This document shows, piece after piece, positions 1 to 11,155 of a DNA stretch of 64,000 nucleotides. The DNA is from Jaltomata sinuosa (taxonomy: Eukaryota > Streptophyta > Magnoliopsida > Solanales > Solanaceae): assembly GCA_003996215.1 (NCBI GenBank), contig QJPP01000821.1, positions 62,001 to 126,000 of the forward strand, written 5' to 3'. The translations under genes were made by a program, and so were the position numbers. Each line of letters opens with the position of its first letter. Positions within the stretch are counted from its first letter, which is position 1. The notes beneath the pieces were generated by a model. The model saw only the letters and a list, made by a program, of their open reading frames with translations. It ran no database searches and was not told the origin of the DNA.

Positions 1-838
1 TTTTTTACTCTTGCAAATAAATATTTTTTTTTATAATTTAGGAAGCTTAATTATTTAACTAATTACTAATTGACCTTATTTTATTTTTTTATTTTTTTAA
101 ACCAATTTTTTATAAATTAATTAATTTTACAAATTAATTATTTTTCAAATTAACGAATTGTGGCTATTTTGTTAAGATTTGGCTACAATTGGAATTTGTA
201 AAATAGCCAATTTGAGCAAAATAATGTGGCAATTTTAGACCCCTTTAATTAGCCAATCCATGTGTGCCACGTAGGCATCACATGGATTTGTGTTTCTTTG
301 CTTTCAATCATGGCCCTCCAATCTAATCCAACGGTCACAATTTTTAAGCCTTTTATCTCACTTAATATATATATATTATTTCCTATTCTTTTAATTCTTA
401 TTCCAAATTAATCTTAACCATCCGATCAATTGATCGGACGGATCAAAATCGGTCAAGGATTCAAATCCCCCCCCCAACGTTTCTCTCTCTCTCCTCACCC
501 CCCACACGTTTTCTCTCTCCTTTTCCCCAAAATCAGAATCTTTTCCTTTTCTTTCTCTTCCATATCCATCTTCCTCCATCATCTTCTTCCCAAAACAACC
601 CCAAAATCTTCTTCTTTCTTCTCCTCTCTTCTCCCTTACACAAAAATGGCACCAAAACGCCACCCCAAAAATGCCAAAACGCTGCCATCATCTGCCAAGA
701 ATCTCTATTTTTGGCCATCCCAACTCGTGATTTCGGGATGGCCAGAAATCAGTCCCGTTTTGGTGCAAAAAATTGGATTCAAAATTTGAATCTTCCCCCC
801 TCTCTTGGTCACGTTTTTTTTGGTTAAAGTTTGGGTTC

Positions 839-864
839 AAATCCGGACTTTCAAGTCCGGATTT
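839..864. repeat. perfect 12-bp inverted repeat
   Basis: AAATCCGGACTT at 839-850 is followed after 2 bases by its exact reverse complement at 853-864, just upstream of the TATA-like box at 870. It could form a hairpin or be a protein-binding palindrome in the LTR promoter; the function is unknown. Confidence 0.8.
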
Positions 865-869
865 TCCCC

Positions 870-876
870 TATAAAT
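870..876 (+). promoter_or_regulatory. TATA-like box of the first long LTR
   Basis: TATAAAT embedded in CCCCTATAAATGGTGG, about 5 bases after the palindrome at 839-864. A plausible LTR promoter followed by a leader with a possible splice-donor-like AAGGTAAA near 1037-1044. Inference only. Confidence 0.35.
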
Positions 877-3800
877 GGTGGGTTTTCTATCCATCCACAG
901 GGAGTAGAAGAAAAAAAAAGCATCTAAAAGATCCGGAAAAAAAATCAGTGAAAAATCATTCAAGAGTTTCAAGCTTTTGAGTTCGAGTTTTGGCCGGAGA
1001 ACTTGACGTCAACGCCTCCGTTTTGCTGCCCAACACAAGGTAAAAAATAAATAAATAATCTTTCTTTTGTTTGGCTTCTGTTATTTTTATTTATTTATTC
1101 CCTTTTATTTTCGTATGATATGTTTTCATAAAGAATGTATCGTTTGGGTTTTGTTGTTGACCGTGTGTGGCAGCCATATGTGAGAAACATTTTTTTATTA
1201 TTATTATTTTTCGGAAACAAGATTGGGCAGTGAAGTTGTTGGATTAAAATTGGTAGTTTGAGTTCAATCTTTGTATTATGTTCGTTATCATTTTCTTTGG
1301 TTTGTTGGTTGATTTTCACTTGAGTTTGTAGGGTGTGTAGTTGTCTCGACTTGCCTTGTTCATAACTACGTATGGCTTCTCGGGCATGAAAATAGGATAT
1401 GTATGATATTTTTTATTTATTTTATTTTTAGGAAGATTGATTTAATAATGAAATTGGTGGATTAGATTCGTTAATATGATTTGTTGTCATTTTTGTTGGG
1501 TTGGTTGATTTTGTTTAGATCGGAAAAGTATATGTATGTTATGCTTGAATTTCTTGTTGTATAATATCTTAAGGTAGAAAAAGTTTTCAATAAGTTTAGT
1601 CATTTCGTTAGTCCCGGAAAAATGTTGTTTAGGATAGGAATGTACATATTATGATTATACTTTTTTTAGCGTTTGTTAATATTGTGGTCTTGTTTGCACC
1701 TTAATCCTATTAAAAAGTGATTGAATTAGTGTATAATGTTAAAAAGAGGGCTGCCCGTATTTTAATATTTTGGTTCTTAGCTCGGATGAATTTTGGGAAT
1801 ACTAACTTAAGGAATTCACTATAAGTCAACGTAGTAGTTTGGTTCCCTTTTAATCTTTCGGTTACTAGTGTTACCTTTTTGAAGTGATTTGTTCATAACT
1901 ACTTCTTTAATTAAAATGAATAAAAATAATAAAGATTTATATAGCTACTTTGTTGTGTACTTTGTTTTCTAATAATCAACTATTGTTGAAGTTGTTTGTT
2001 TTACCTAAGATCGCTTGTTTATAAAAAATGAAATAAAATATGGTTACATGTCGTCTTTCATATATGCTTGTGTATTTACCAAATAACATGTTTATTTTCT
2101 TTATCACTTTATTATTAGCTTGGCATATTTCTACATTTTTTGCAAATTTTGTTATTCAAGTTACTAATCCTTATCATTTTTTTTGTGTTACATGAAACAA
2201 CAGGAGAGCTGGAGTTCTCATTTGAAACTCACTTTCGGCCCAATATATTTGGGTCGAGCAGCTATTAGGAATTATCGCGGTGCTCGTAGTCTTTCCTTAG
2301 AAGTGTAGTTCCTCCAAAGGAACTTGGCATATCTAGCTTCTTTATTTATTTATTTTTTATGTTTTTTGCTTACTTGAATTGTTTTAACTAACCTTGTATT
2401 ATTTGGATATGCATTTTGTGTGATTTTGATTAAAGTTTATCCTTCGTTTCATAGCTTCGTTGATTACTTTATTTAATTTGAAATTTCGAAAGTGAGTTTC
2501 CTTCACTCTTTAGTTTAGGACAACGTTTCGGATTTCCTTTTTATGTACTTTAAAAATTAGTGAGTAAACACTTTCAAAAATAGTAATAATAAATAGTAAA
2601 TAATGCAGATTTTTCTTAAGGATTAATTAATGTAGGCTTTGTTTCAAGGAAAACTTGTTTAAATAACTCGCGGTAGATTTTCAAAAACACTAATTAGCGA
2701 TTCATTTTATTTCAAACGAATATTTAGTCATTTTTAGGCCGTAAACTATAGAATTCTTTGTCTAATCTAGGCAAGCCATTTTTATATTTACTTATAACCC
2801 ATGTATTATCTTATTCTAACTCCAATATTTTACAAATATTTTGGTTATACTCTATATATATTATTTTTTTGAGATTTTCAGATTTTTTAAGGCCTCAAAA
2901 CGCAAGGTATATATGTCATATGCTATCTACTACAAGGTATATATTTATATTTTACTTACCCATCTTCCTACTTAAATTATACATATATTATTTTATCGCA
3001 ATTACATTTACGTACATAATACTTTCTTTCATATTTAACGCTTGTTTATTTTTTCACTTTACAAATAAAAGTCTTCTTTATATGAAAAAAATAATTTTCA
3101 TTCTCTACTCAAGTCTTCAAATTATTCTTTTACATGAAATATATTTACGAAATAAATATGATATTTTTTATATTTTTCTCTATTGTCGGTATACTTATTT
3201 CCTACATGTTTTTTTTTTTACTTATCCAAATCTTTTAAATAATAAACTTTTCACATGATTTCTTATATTTTAAATATACATATGTCATCTTTATTTTCTT
3301 TTTAATAAACATGTCATAAACTTTCCCAAACTCTAAAAACTACATATATTTTTTACTTTACAAAAAGTATATTTGTATAAATAATATCTTCAATTTTTTT
3401 TTACGTAGCTTTTTAAGTATATATTCTTACAAATCATAGAGTTCTATATATTATAGTTATGATAAGAATATTACTATTAAATTTTTTCATATATTTTTGA
3501 CATATATATATGTGCATTTTCTAGCCATAAATATTTTATATTCTTTGTATATTGTAGTAGTATGTGTCATATATCTTGAACTTTTCTTTAAATTAATAAA
3601 AAAGTATTTTATCATCTTTTTAAGCAAATAATGAACAATATTTTTTTCCAAATATTTTTTCTAAACTAAGTTTAAGGACTATCTTCGGATAGGCTCTGAG
3701 GGGTGCCTAACACCTTCCCCTCGAGTAACCAAAACCCTTACTCAGAATCTCAAACGTTTTCGAAAGACCAAAACAGAGTTTTTACAAAAAATGATTTTCC

Positions 3801-3913
3801 TAAGTTTCCTAAAATTTAGGTGGCGACTCTAAAAAATAAAAAATTTCAAAACCAGAGAGTCACGACGACCATACGTTGTGCACTGTTTCGGCCGGTTCGA
3901 AACAGGGAGCAAC

Positions 3914-4320
3914 ACTTATATCCAAGATCGCATGAGACGGTGGAGTCTAACATTGAGGATATCATTATCATCATCATTCATTATGCCAAGTCTGCCACTG
4001 AGCATATTTATATCCAATATCGCATGAGGCGGAGGAGTCTAACGTTGAGGATATTATTATTATTATTATTATTACTATGCCGAGCTTAGAATATTCATAT
4101 CCAATATCACGTGAGACGGAGGAGTCCAATGTTGAATATATTATTGTTATTTTTCCAAGTTTGGCATTCAGCATATTTGTATCTGATATCGCATTAGACG
4201 GAGAAGTCTGACGTTGAGGATATATTTGCTTTATTATTATCATGCCAAAACCGGTATCCAGCATATTCATATCCAATATTGCGTAAGACGATAGAGTCTG
4301 ACGTCGAGGATATTTATGCA
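3914..4320. repeat. tandem array, about five units of 78-91 bp
   Basis: The phrase 'atatccaatatcgcatgag' followed by 'acgg.ggagtcta' and 'ttgaggatat' recurs at about 3917, 4012, 4100, 4178 and 4268, separated by variable ATT/ATC trinucleotide runs (3967-3980, 4058-4075). Tandem arrays in non-coding internal DNA are common in Tat/Ogre elements, which suits the flanking LTR-like segments. Confidence 0.8.
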
Positions 4321-4549
4321 CCCTTATTAGAGACAACAAGTTCTCGCTCTAAAGTATGCTTATACATATAATAGCATCAATCGCAAGAAAATGCGTCTAT
4401 ATTTGATCGTGTGGCAAAGGTTTTGTCACCCCCGATAAGCAAATATCGCTTGTCGTTGAGGTCAAAAGCATATAGTCTGAAGGATGTTTGTAAGACGTCA
4501 TCTAAATCGAACGATGAACTGGATTTTCCTAAAAATTGGAAGGCCAAAG

Positions 4550-5062
4550 GTCATCTGTAAGTCACAGTGATATCTGAAATCAGATAATGTGCAAGATTGC
4601 CCGAAACTTGACAGACTAAGAGTTATCTGTAAGACATAGCAATATCTGAAATCGGATAGTGTGCAAGATCACCTGAAGATTGAAAGTTCAAGGGTAATGC
4701 GTAAGTCGCAATGATATCTGAAATTGGATAAAAGTGTAAGACTACCAAAAATTGATAGTCCAAGGGTTATCTATAAGCCACGACATATCCGCGTTGATAT
4801 TGTGCAGGACTACCCAAAGGCTAGCAATTAAAGGGAAATCTGTAAGTCGCGTTACATCCAAGATCGGATAAAAGTGCAGGATTACCCAAAAAACTGGCAA
4901 TTCGAAGAACATCTGTAAGCCTCTTCTATCCAAAGTCAGATGATGTGCAAGACTACTAGAAGTTGACAAGCTAAAGGCATCTGTAAGCCACCTCTATCCA
5001 AAGTCGGATGATGTGCTAGATTACCCAAAGCCTAACAATTCAGGGAATATCTATTAGTCGCA
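4550..5062. repeat. tandem array, about eight units of ~71 bp
   Basis: A block resembling 'atctgtaagtcac', 'tatctgaaatcggata', 'gtgcaagattaccc' recurs with the 'ctgtaag' word at about 4555, 4627, 4699, 4771, 4840, 4913, 4981 and 5051 (period 68-73 bp). Units are well diverged. It follows directly on a different array (3914-4320), inside the same non-coding internal region. Confidence 0.8.
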
Positions 5063-5363
5063 TTGATACAGATGATGCGCAAGATTTATGCTAAAGGCAT
5101 ATGCAAAGACTATTGTCAATATCCACAAAGGCTATCACGTTCAAGAGAACATCGCAAACGGTTGCAATGACCATCACGTCAAACGATCACAAAGGTCGCC
5201 TTATTCAAAGATCGCCACAAAGGGAACCCAATCTGATAGCTACGATGGCTATCATATTTGATTATCATGAAAGTTGCTATTTCCTAAGACAAAGAAAGGA
5301 AAAGACAATATCTGCTTCAAAAGCGACAAATGGGAAAATGAGGTACAAAGCTATCTTTATCTA

Positions 5364-5632
5364 TTGAATTACTTTACTACTAACCATCTTGTTTTGTTTC
5401 AAATATTACCGAGAACATCCGAGAGGATGAAAATCTTGAATTAGAACAACAGGTATAGAGCACATCAAAAAGATGTCACAACCTAAGATTCGGACATAAC
5501 CCAAGGATGAGGTATGGCCAAGAAATTACCTCTCCAAGTGGAATTATGTTACTACTAACAATTTTATTTTGAGATGGTGTCGAGAGCATCCGAGAAGGAT
5601 GAAATTCTCAAAGCAAAAGCACAGGTGCGGAC
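5364..5632. repeat. duplicated ~90-bp block, period ~176 bp
   Basis: A block with 'ttactactaac', 'gagaacatccgaga' and 'ggatgaaa' at about 5364-5455 recurs at about 5540-5632. It is a short degenerate tandem duplication in the same non-coding region as the two upstream arrays. Confidence 0.6.
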
Positions 5633-5639
5633 TATGCCA

Positions 5640-6430
5640 AAAAGGACACATCACAACATGGAACTTTTTCTTAGCAGTGAACTGGGACATAGTCCGAAGA
5701 GGGATATCAAACTCTTTGGACGCGAGCTGAGGAATGACTACCACCGCCATCAAACCACACCCCTGTCAGAAGGCATGTGGGTATTTATTTTCTTTGGGTC
5801 TTAGTTTCACATCCAGGGTATTTTATAAACTCACGTTGGATGCAATATTCCTTCTTTTCAAATTCGGGTGATGATACACCTCGAGCTTTGGAAATTATGT
5901 CCAGGTAAAATCTTACTTATGGGTGCGAAGAGCTCCACATTCATAGTTGAAAGGTTACAAGCCTCTTTTCTATAAGCTCAAATTATTCATCACTCATCCC
6001 GAGCCAAAGGTTATCTTAACATAAAGATTACCTTTTCCACCGATTGAGTCGAACTACAAGCAGCCTGATTCCTAAGTCTTGGGATATGTAGGCGAGCTCT
6101 ATTTTGAAAACTCGGTTGCATTTCTAACTCCCCCCAATACTCTTACTCCCCAGCTTTTCAGTCTCCCTGTACTCTAAAACCGGTATAGTTTGGAATTCTT
6201 TGAAAATCATGCATGAAATCAAGCATCTTGAACTTCAAGTGGACTGAGTTCTCATGTAACCTGAGATATATAGGAAACTCGATACCGTAGTTCAGCTATG
6301 ATCCCTTGAAATTCGTGCTGGAACCAACCGCTTCTTGAAGATGAATATGTGGTCGGATAAAATTGGGAACGTCAATTCCCTTTGCCCAGGGTTCATTACA
6401 CTCACCCTACTCAAAAGGAGGAGCAGTTAT
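5640..6430 (+). mobile_element. 3' non-coding internal region of a Tat/Ogre-like element with polypurine tract
   Basis: Non-coding DNA. It includes 'ctgattcctaagtcttgggatatgtaggc' (about 6066-6094), a string I associate with the region just before the 3' LTR of Tat/Ogre elements. A polypurine tract, AAAAGGAGGAGCAGTTA (about 6413-6429), lies directly before TTGACACCCAATTTTTACCC, which looks like the start of a Tat LTR. I see no protease, RT or integrase coding. Confidence 0.5.
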
Positions 6431-9400
6431 TGACACCCAATTTTTACCCGCCACATTACGAATTAATCTTGAGCCTTTTCTAATTTTAAAACAATTTTGA
6501 AATAATTTGTTTTGTAAAAAGGGATAAAACATTTTTCAAATAAGCTTTATAATAGTTCTGAGTAATAATTTATATCTTCCATGTTTAATTGCATGAAATT
6601 TATATAAGTTTACTTAAAGAACTATTTTAGAGTTTAATTTCATAAGAAAATCCTTTTAAAAGACTAAACGTATGATTTTTCTCCAAATTAATTCAAAAAT
6701 GAGATTAATTGAATAAATTAATTTCACAATTAATTAGATAATTATGCTTTGAACATGATCATTATTTCAATATTGTTTAAATTTAAAGAGGCTCGGATGG
6801 TTGATCATAATCAATTCGCCTCTATTCCAATTCTAGCGAATCATTTAAATCTTAGCCAAACTTTTCCTAATTTCTCTCAAATTGGCTACCTCTTTAACCT
6901 AAAGTGGCCACATTTTGCAAATGTGGCCAGATTCTAAATATCCTTATAACCCCTTATATCAGCCAGCTATTGGCCCAACACCACTCGCCTAGCCCACTCC
7001 CTATTTCCCCCTTACCCGCCTGACCCGACTGGCCCAAGTCCCTCACACCCTTAAACTCAACCCACCCGATCCTTTCCTCATTTTCACAGATAACCAAACG
7101 AACCCTTATATCTCCCTCTTTATCCTCTTCGTTGTTCCTCTCAAACGATAACAACAACGCCCAGTACAATCCCCGTTAAACCCTAACTCTAACAGCCCCC
7201 AACGTCTCCATCTGCAAACAACGCCCCAACTCTGTGAAGATTCCCAAACGTCGTCCACCCTCCATTGAGATGGCGAGATGGCAAGGTCCAGAGAGTTATA
7301 AAGAGCCCTAGGTGGCATCCTCTCCGCGAAATTAGCAAGGATTTATACAAATTCATACCAAATCCTTGCTGTGAAGGTTGATCCGTCCAGCATTTCAAAA
7401 TTCCTCAAGCAAATTCCTAGAAAACCCTTCTGTTTTCCCCCCATTTTGACCCCAAAATATCCTATATAAACCCCCTCTCCTCCGTAAGAAGGGGCTGGAT
7501 TTTGGGGGGAAACTTAAGGATTTTGGAGAAGCATTTCTCTAATCCTACGTAATCGAAAGTTTCAGAGAAAACATACACTAAAATTCGAGTTCTGGTGGTG
7601 AAATTTCTAGCAATAGCTCATCGTCCCAGTCGCTGCTCCAAAGGAGGTGAACCCGTTACCCTTTTCTTTTCTTTTCTTTGTTTTCTTTAGTATAATGTGA
7701 CAATTTCCGCTCTATTTTTTTTTCTCTTTTCTTTAGAGATATATCTTCTGGTTCTGGACTGGTCTTGTTTGATGTCACATGATTATTGTGCTGGAAGTTC
7801 TAATAGAGCATAGGAACTCGTAATGATGTTTTGTTTCAGACTTGCCTTTTTTTTAAAATGATATTGCATCATAGATTATTGTATTTCTGCCTTCGTGTGT
7901 TCATTTAGATGCAAGACTAGGGACGGAATATGCCCTTCATGATATATTTTCATCCCTGAAAGTCGATATGAACATTCGTGCTCGATTGAGACTGGTTTGG
8001 ATCTGATTTTTTTCTTTTTCTCCTTGTTCAATTCATGTTCACCGGCTATGCTTTTAAATAGTATGTAATGTTTGGTTATGGTATTAAATAGTGGTAGAAA
8101 TCATTTCTTCCTTGTTCTTCTCTTTTATTTGCATCCCTTAGTCCGAAGCCTTTGAGTGTATATTGCAAACTGCTGTGTTCTCTAGAAGGTTTAAAAGTCT
8201 AGATGTGACTCTTCGTTTTTCCATACTACTCCCTTCCTCTTCAACAAATGAATAAAAATGGACAGCTTGGCTTAAATGGTAAACAATCGAGCATCTTGGG
8301 TAGTTAGGTTAAATGGTTTAGTTCAAATAGTATTTCTTCAGAAGGTTTCCTGTTTGGCGGCCTTTTCTTCTCTGAATCAATGGTTTCAAAGAGTTTTCTC
8401 TGCTTCATTTTGTAGTCTGTAACATAGAAAACTCGTTGCTCTAGCTAAGAATTAACTTAAAATTCGACTATCTTGATCACTCATGTGCACTGCTTGGTTA
8501 CTTTCAATCTCGAATCTGATGTGCTCACCTTATCCTCATGTTCATGACCTGACTGCATACATGTGTTTATGAAGAAAAATTGGAATTTAGAAAAAATTAA
8601 TTTTGTAAGCATCATAGATGCCTTGTCTCCATATATTTTGAATTGTTTGGTTTTACAAGTTTATTCTCTGTGACATTCTTAAAGATTGGTTTGGTTTGGC
8701 GATTGTCTAGTACTAGGAAACATTTCCACTCTTTCTCAAATCAAAAATTATGGATGGCAATTTAATCATGTATGTTTGATATATATATTTGGTAAAATTA
8801 ATCTTTACATATATATATGGGTTAAGGTCGAATATTGAGTTAATACTAATCTTTATCTTGTTCTACTCATGAAATACCATGAGTCCAAATGGACTCTTTT
8901 CCCTTGCATTTCGTTGGAACTGGATGCCCAACATTTCATTATCAAGTCAGCCCAGAAGAAGATCGGCGAACGGATTAAATAAAATGAGCAAATGGGCTAA
9001 AGACCACGTACCTAGTAGCTGTTGCAGTAGCCCAAGATGGGCAAAAACACTGAAGAGAATTGGACCAAAGTTCATTTGATAGCAGCAGCAGTGCAAAAAA
9101 TGGACTGAAAAATTTAAGGGTAATGGGCTAAAAGCCCATGAGCATAGTAGCAGCATCGGAAGTGGGCCAAAGCCCAAATTTTAGATAGGATAGATTTTGG
9201 ACCTACAGTCCAAATGATTAACTAAGCCAAAGAGCTTAATTGCCTCTCCTTTTCTCTAACTCTGTATTCTTATTTAGATAGAATTATCTGTAATAATTTG
9301 GACTAACACTTTAATTTAGTTGAATTATCCCCAAAAGACGAAGACGTTTCTTGTTTAGATCCTCTTTAATTATTTATCGCTTACTTTATGTTAAGCATCT

Positions 9401-9860
9401 TTTATTTGTCAAGCACGTTTTTGTTTTTTTTATTTTAACAATTCTCTTCCTTTATTTCTTGAACATTTCCCAAAAACGTATATCAAATCTGCCTCTTTTT
9501 GTCAAGTCATACATATCATGTTTTTTCTTAAAATTGAAATCAAATCAAGATCTTTTCAAAGTTAGTCAAAAATAAGTTAGTTTTCAAACAAGTCCGGATA
9601 ACCGCGAGTTAGCGGATATCCCGAGTACCTTCAAAACCTTCTCGGGATATTAATTTGAACCCTTACCCAAATCTCTTAATCTTTTTAAGTTATATCTATT
9701 TAGACGTTAAAGATTTTTTGTAAGTTTTTCTTGGTTTTTACTTTTATAAAACTAAGTGGCGGCTCTTCTTTGTTTTGAAAACGATTTGAAACTTTAACCT
9801 AGATTTTTGAAATAATTTTCAAACCCAAGTCATTTTCCCGTAAAACAACTCTCTAATGGA
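6431..9860 (+). repeat. second Tat/Ogre-like long LTR
   Basis: It begins TGACACCCAATTTTTACCC after a polypurine tract, has a TATA box (7463-7470), a T-rich middle, a block with repeated 'gggctaaa..gccca' words (8980-9180), and near 9590-9760 'ccttctcgggatat', 'cccttacccaaatctc' and 'aagtggcggctc', which parallel the 3' part of the first LTR-like segment. It is not a close copy of the segment at 1-3915, so the two are probably not the LTR pair of one element. The right end is uncertain. Confidence 0.5.
7463..7470 (+). promoter_or_regulatory. TATA box of the second long LTR
   Basis: TATATAAA in ATCCTATATAAACCCCC, about 1 kb into the LTR-like segment, followed by a short C-rich leader. It is a plausible transposon promoter; no host gene follows. 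Confidence 0.4.
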
Positions 9861-11155
9861 GGTGATTGCGATTGTCAGAGCAAATCACATTTATATTCCC
9901 AACAGATATCGGGGTCAACCCACAGAGAACAATATAATTGTGATCGAGCTAATAAAGAATCTAAGCAACTTATTGAAGTTTAATTAATGAAAGGGAAAAA
10001 ATATCTAAAGGAGGGGTTTTAGGAACTAAAACGAAAGATAAAGAAAAATAACTACAAGATAGATTGATGAATGACTTTCACCTTGCTTTCATCAAGCAAG
10101 GATACCAAGGGAGATTTGGGAATGGGAATTTAATTCACAAGACTTGCATTCGATTAACACATGGGTAGTCTTGGCTAAAGGTGCACTTAACCATCTTTTG
10201 ACCAATCAAACAACAATCCTCATGGGTTCTCTCAAACCACCACGAGTAAGCAATAACCAATAATTAACTTGGGTGAGTTGGGTTATCTCTAACCCCAACT
10301 CTTAGATGGAAGTTTTCGGAAACCAAACTATCTCTAGCCTTGGTCTAGAGTGGAAACCCCAAATCCCCACTATTGAATCTTCCCGAACTTAGGGAAATTC
10401 TCTCTTAAGCAACAACCAAAATTAGAAAGCTAAGTCAATGTTTGAAACCATTGACTATAAATATAAGCATGGGGGATTCAATAGACCCAAATAATCAAAC
10501 AAGAGCAAAATCTATATATTCAATACCCAAATAAATATTATCTCTAATACAAACTCAAATCTCAATTCAACAAACACACCAATAAAATAGCAATTAAAAA
10601 CAAGAGTTTGAAGAATGAAAACTAAAGATTTTACAATAAAGAGCATCCAAATCTTCACTACTATGGTGTTGGTTGATGAACTTGCTCTCCAAGCTTGCCA
10701 AAAGTCGTGAGAATAGCCAAAGATGATTTCCAAGACAGCTTGGAGGTGTTTTAAGTGAATTTTGGGGTTTCCAAAAGGGGAAATCTCCATTTATGCCCTG
10801 CAACTGCCCTTTTCTTCTTTGCTTACGCGTAAGGTCCACCGCGTTTTCGAAGAATCTTTGTCTGGTTGACCTTTATGTACGCGAGTGGTATGACGCATTC
10901 GCGTAGCTTCTGCTTGAGTAGTCTTCGCGTACGCAGTGGGATGTTGCGTTCGCATAGGCCATTTAGCTGCCAGTTCCATATTTCTCCGAATAGCTTCCTT
11001 TTGACTTATTTTCATTTGAATTCTTCTCGAACACTTCTAAAAAATAGAAACCTGCAAAATAGAAGTAATCCATATCAATTCCACTATTTTTCCATTTATT
11101 ATTAGCAAAAATATAAGTTTAATAGTTAAATAAGTAGGTAGAATATCAACTTATC
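9861..11155. other. unclassified repeat-like intergenic DNA
   Basis: No convincing coding region. The string 'atcggggtcaacccacagagaac' (about 9908-9930) and the following several hundred bases resemble dispersed plant repeats, but I cannot name the family. Short open frames on both strands overlap each other and show no recognisable domain. Confidence 0.3.
10815..10965. repeat. three degenerate copies of a CpG-rich ~34-bp motif
   Basis: 'ttacgcgtaaggtccaccg' (from about 10822), 'gtacgcgagtggtatgacg' (from about 10877) and 'cgtacgcagtgggatgttg' (from about 10929) are followed by 'cgttttcg', 'cattcgcgtag' and 'cgttcgcata'. The three units share tacgcg..g..gt..g.cg.nttcgc and are unusually CpG-rich for this AT-rich window. 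Confidence 0.6.

Larger units (their letters stand above)
1..3915 (+). repeat. Tat/Ogre-like long LTR (left end outside window)
   Basis: AT-rich non-coding DNA. The stretch 3665-3850 carries text I associate with the ends of long Tat/Ogre-type Ty3 LTRs: a 'ggggtgcctaacaccttcc' block (3699-3717), a 'gtaaccaaaacccttactc' block, and 'aggtggcgactct' (3818-3830). Upstream are a TATA-like box (870-876), a pyrimidine-rich stretch (455-640) and long T-rich DNA, all fitting an LTR with a promoter. The exact LTR/internal border is not resolved (somewhere 3830-3915). Open frames here, such as one of 166 codons at 2758-3258, are AT-driven and rich in F/I/Y, so I do not call them genes. The family name is from memory of related sequences. 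Confidence 0.5.

Noticed and set aside
834..850. Possible tRNA T-arm (GGTTCAAATCC)
   Set aside because: No acceptor stem, D-arm or anticodon arm in the right place; it is part of the 12-bp palindrome.
2758..3258. 166-codon plus-strand open frame
   Set aside because: F/I/Y/L-rich, no ATG-based gene structure or domain, lies in AT-rich LTR-like DNA.
3967..4075. Possible CRISPR-like or regulated repeat in the ATC/ATT-rich units
   Set aside because: Spacers are simple trinucleotide runs in a plant tandem repeat; nothing resembles a CRISPR array.
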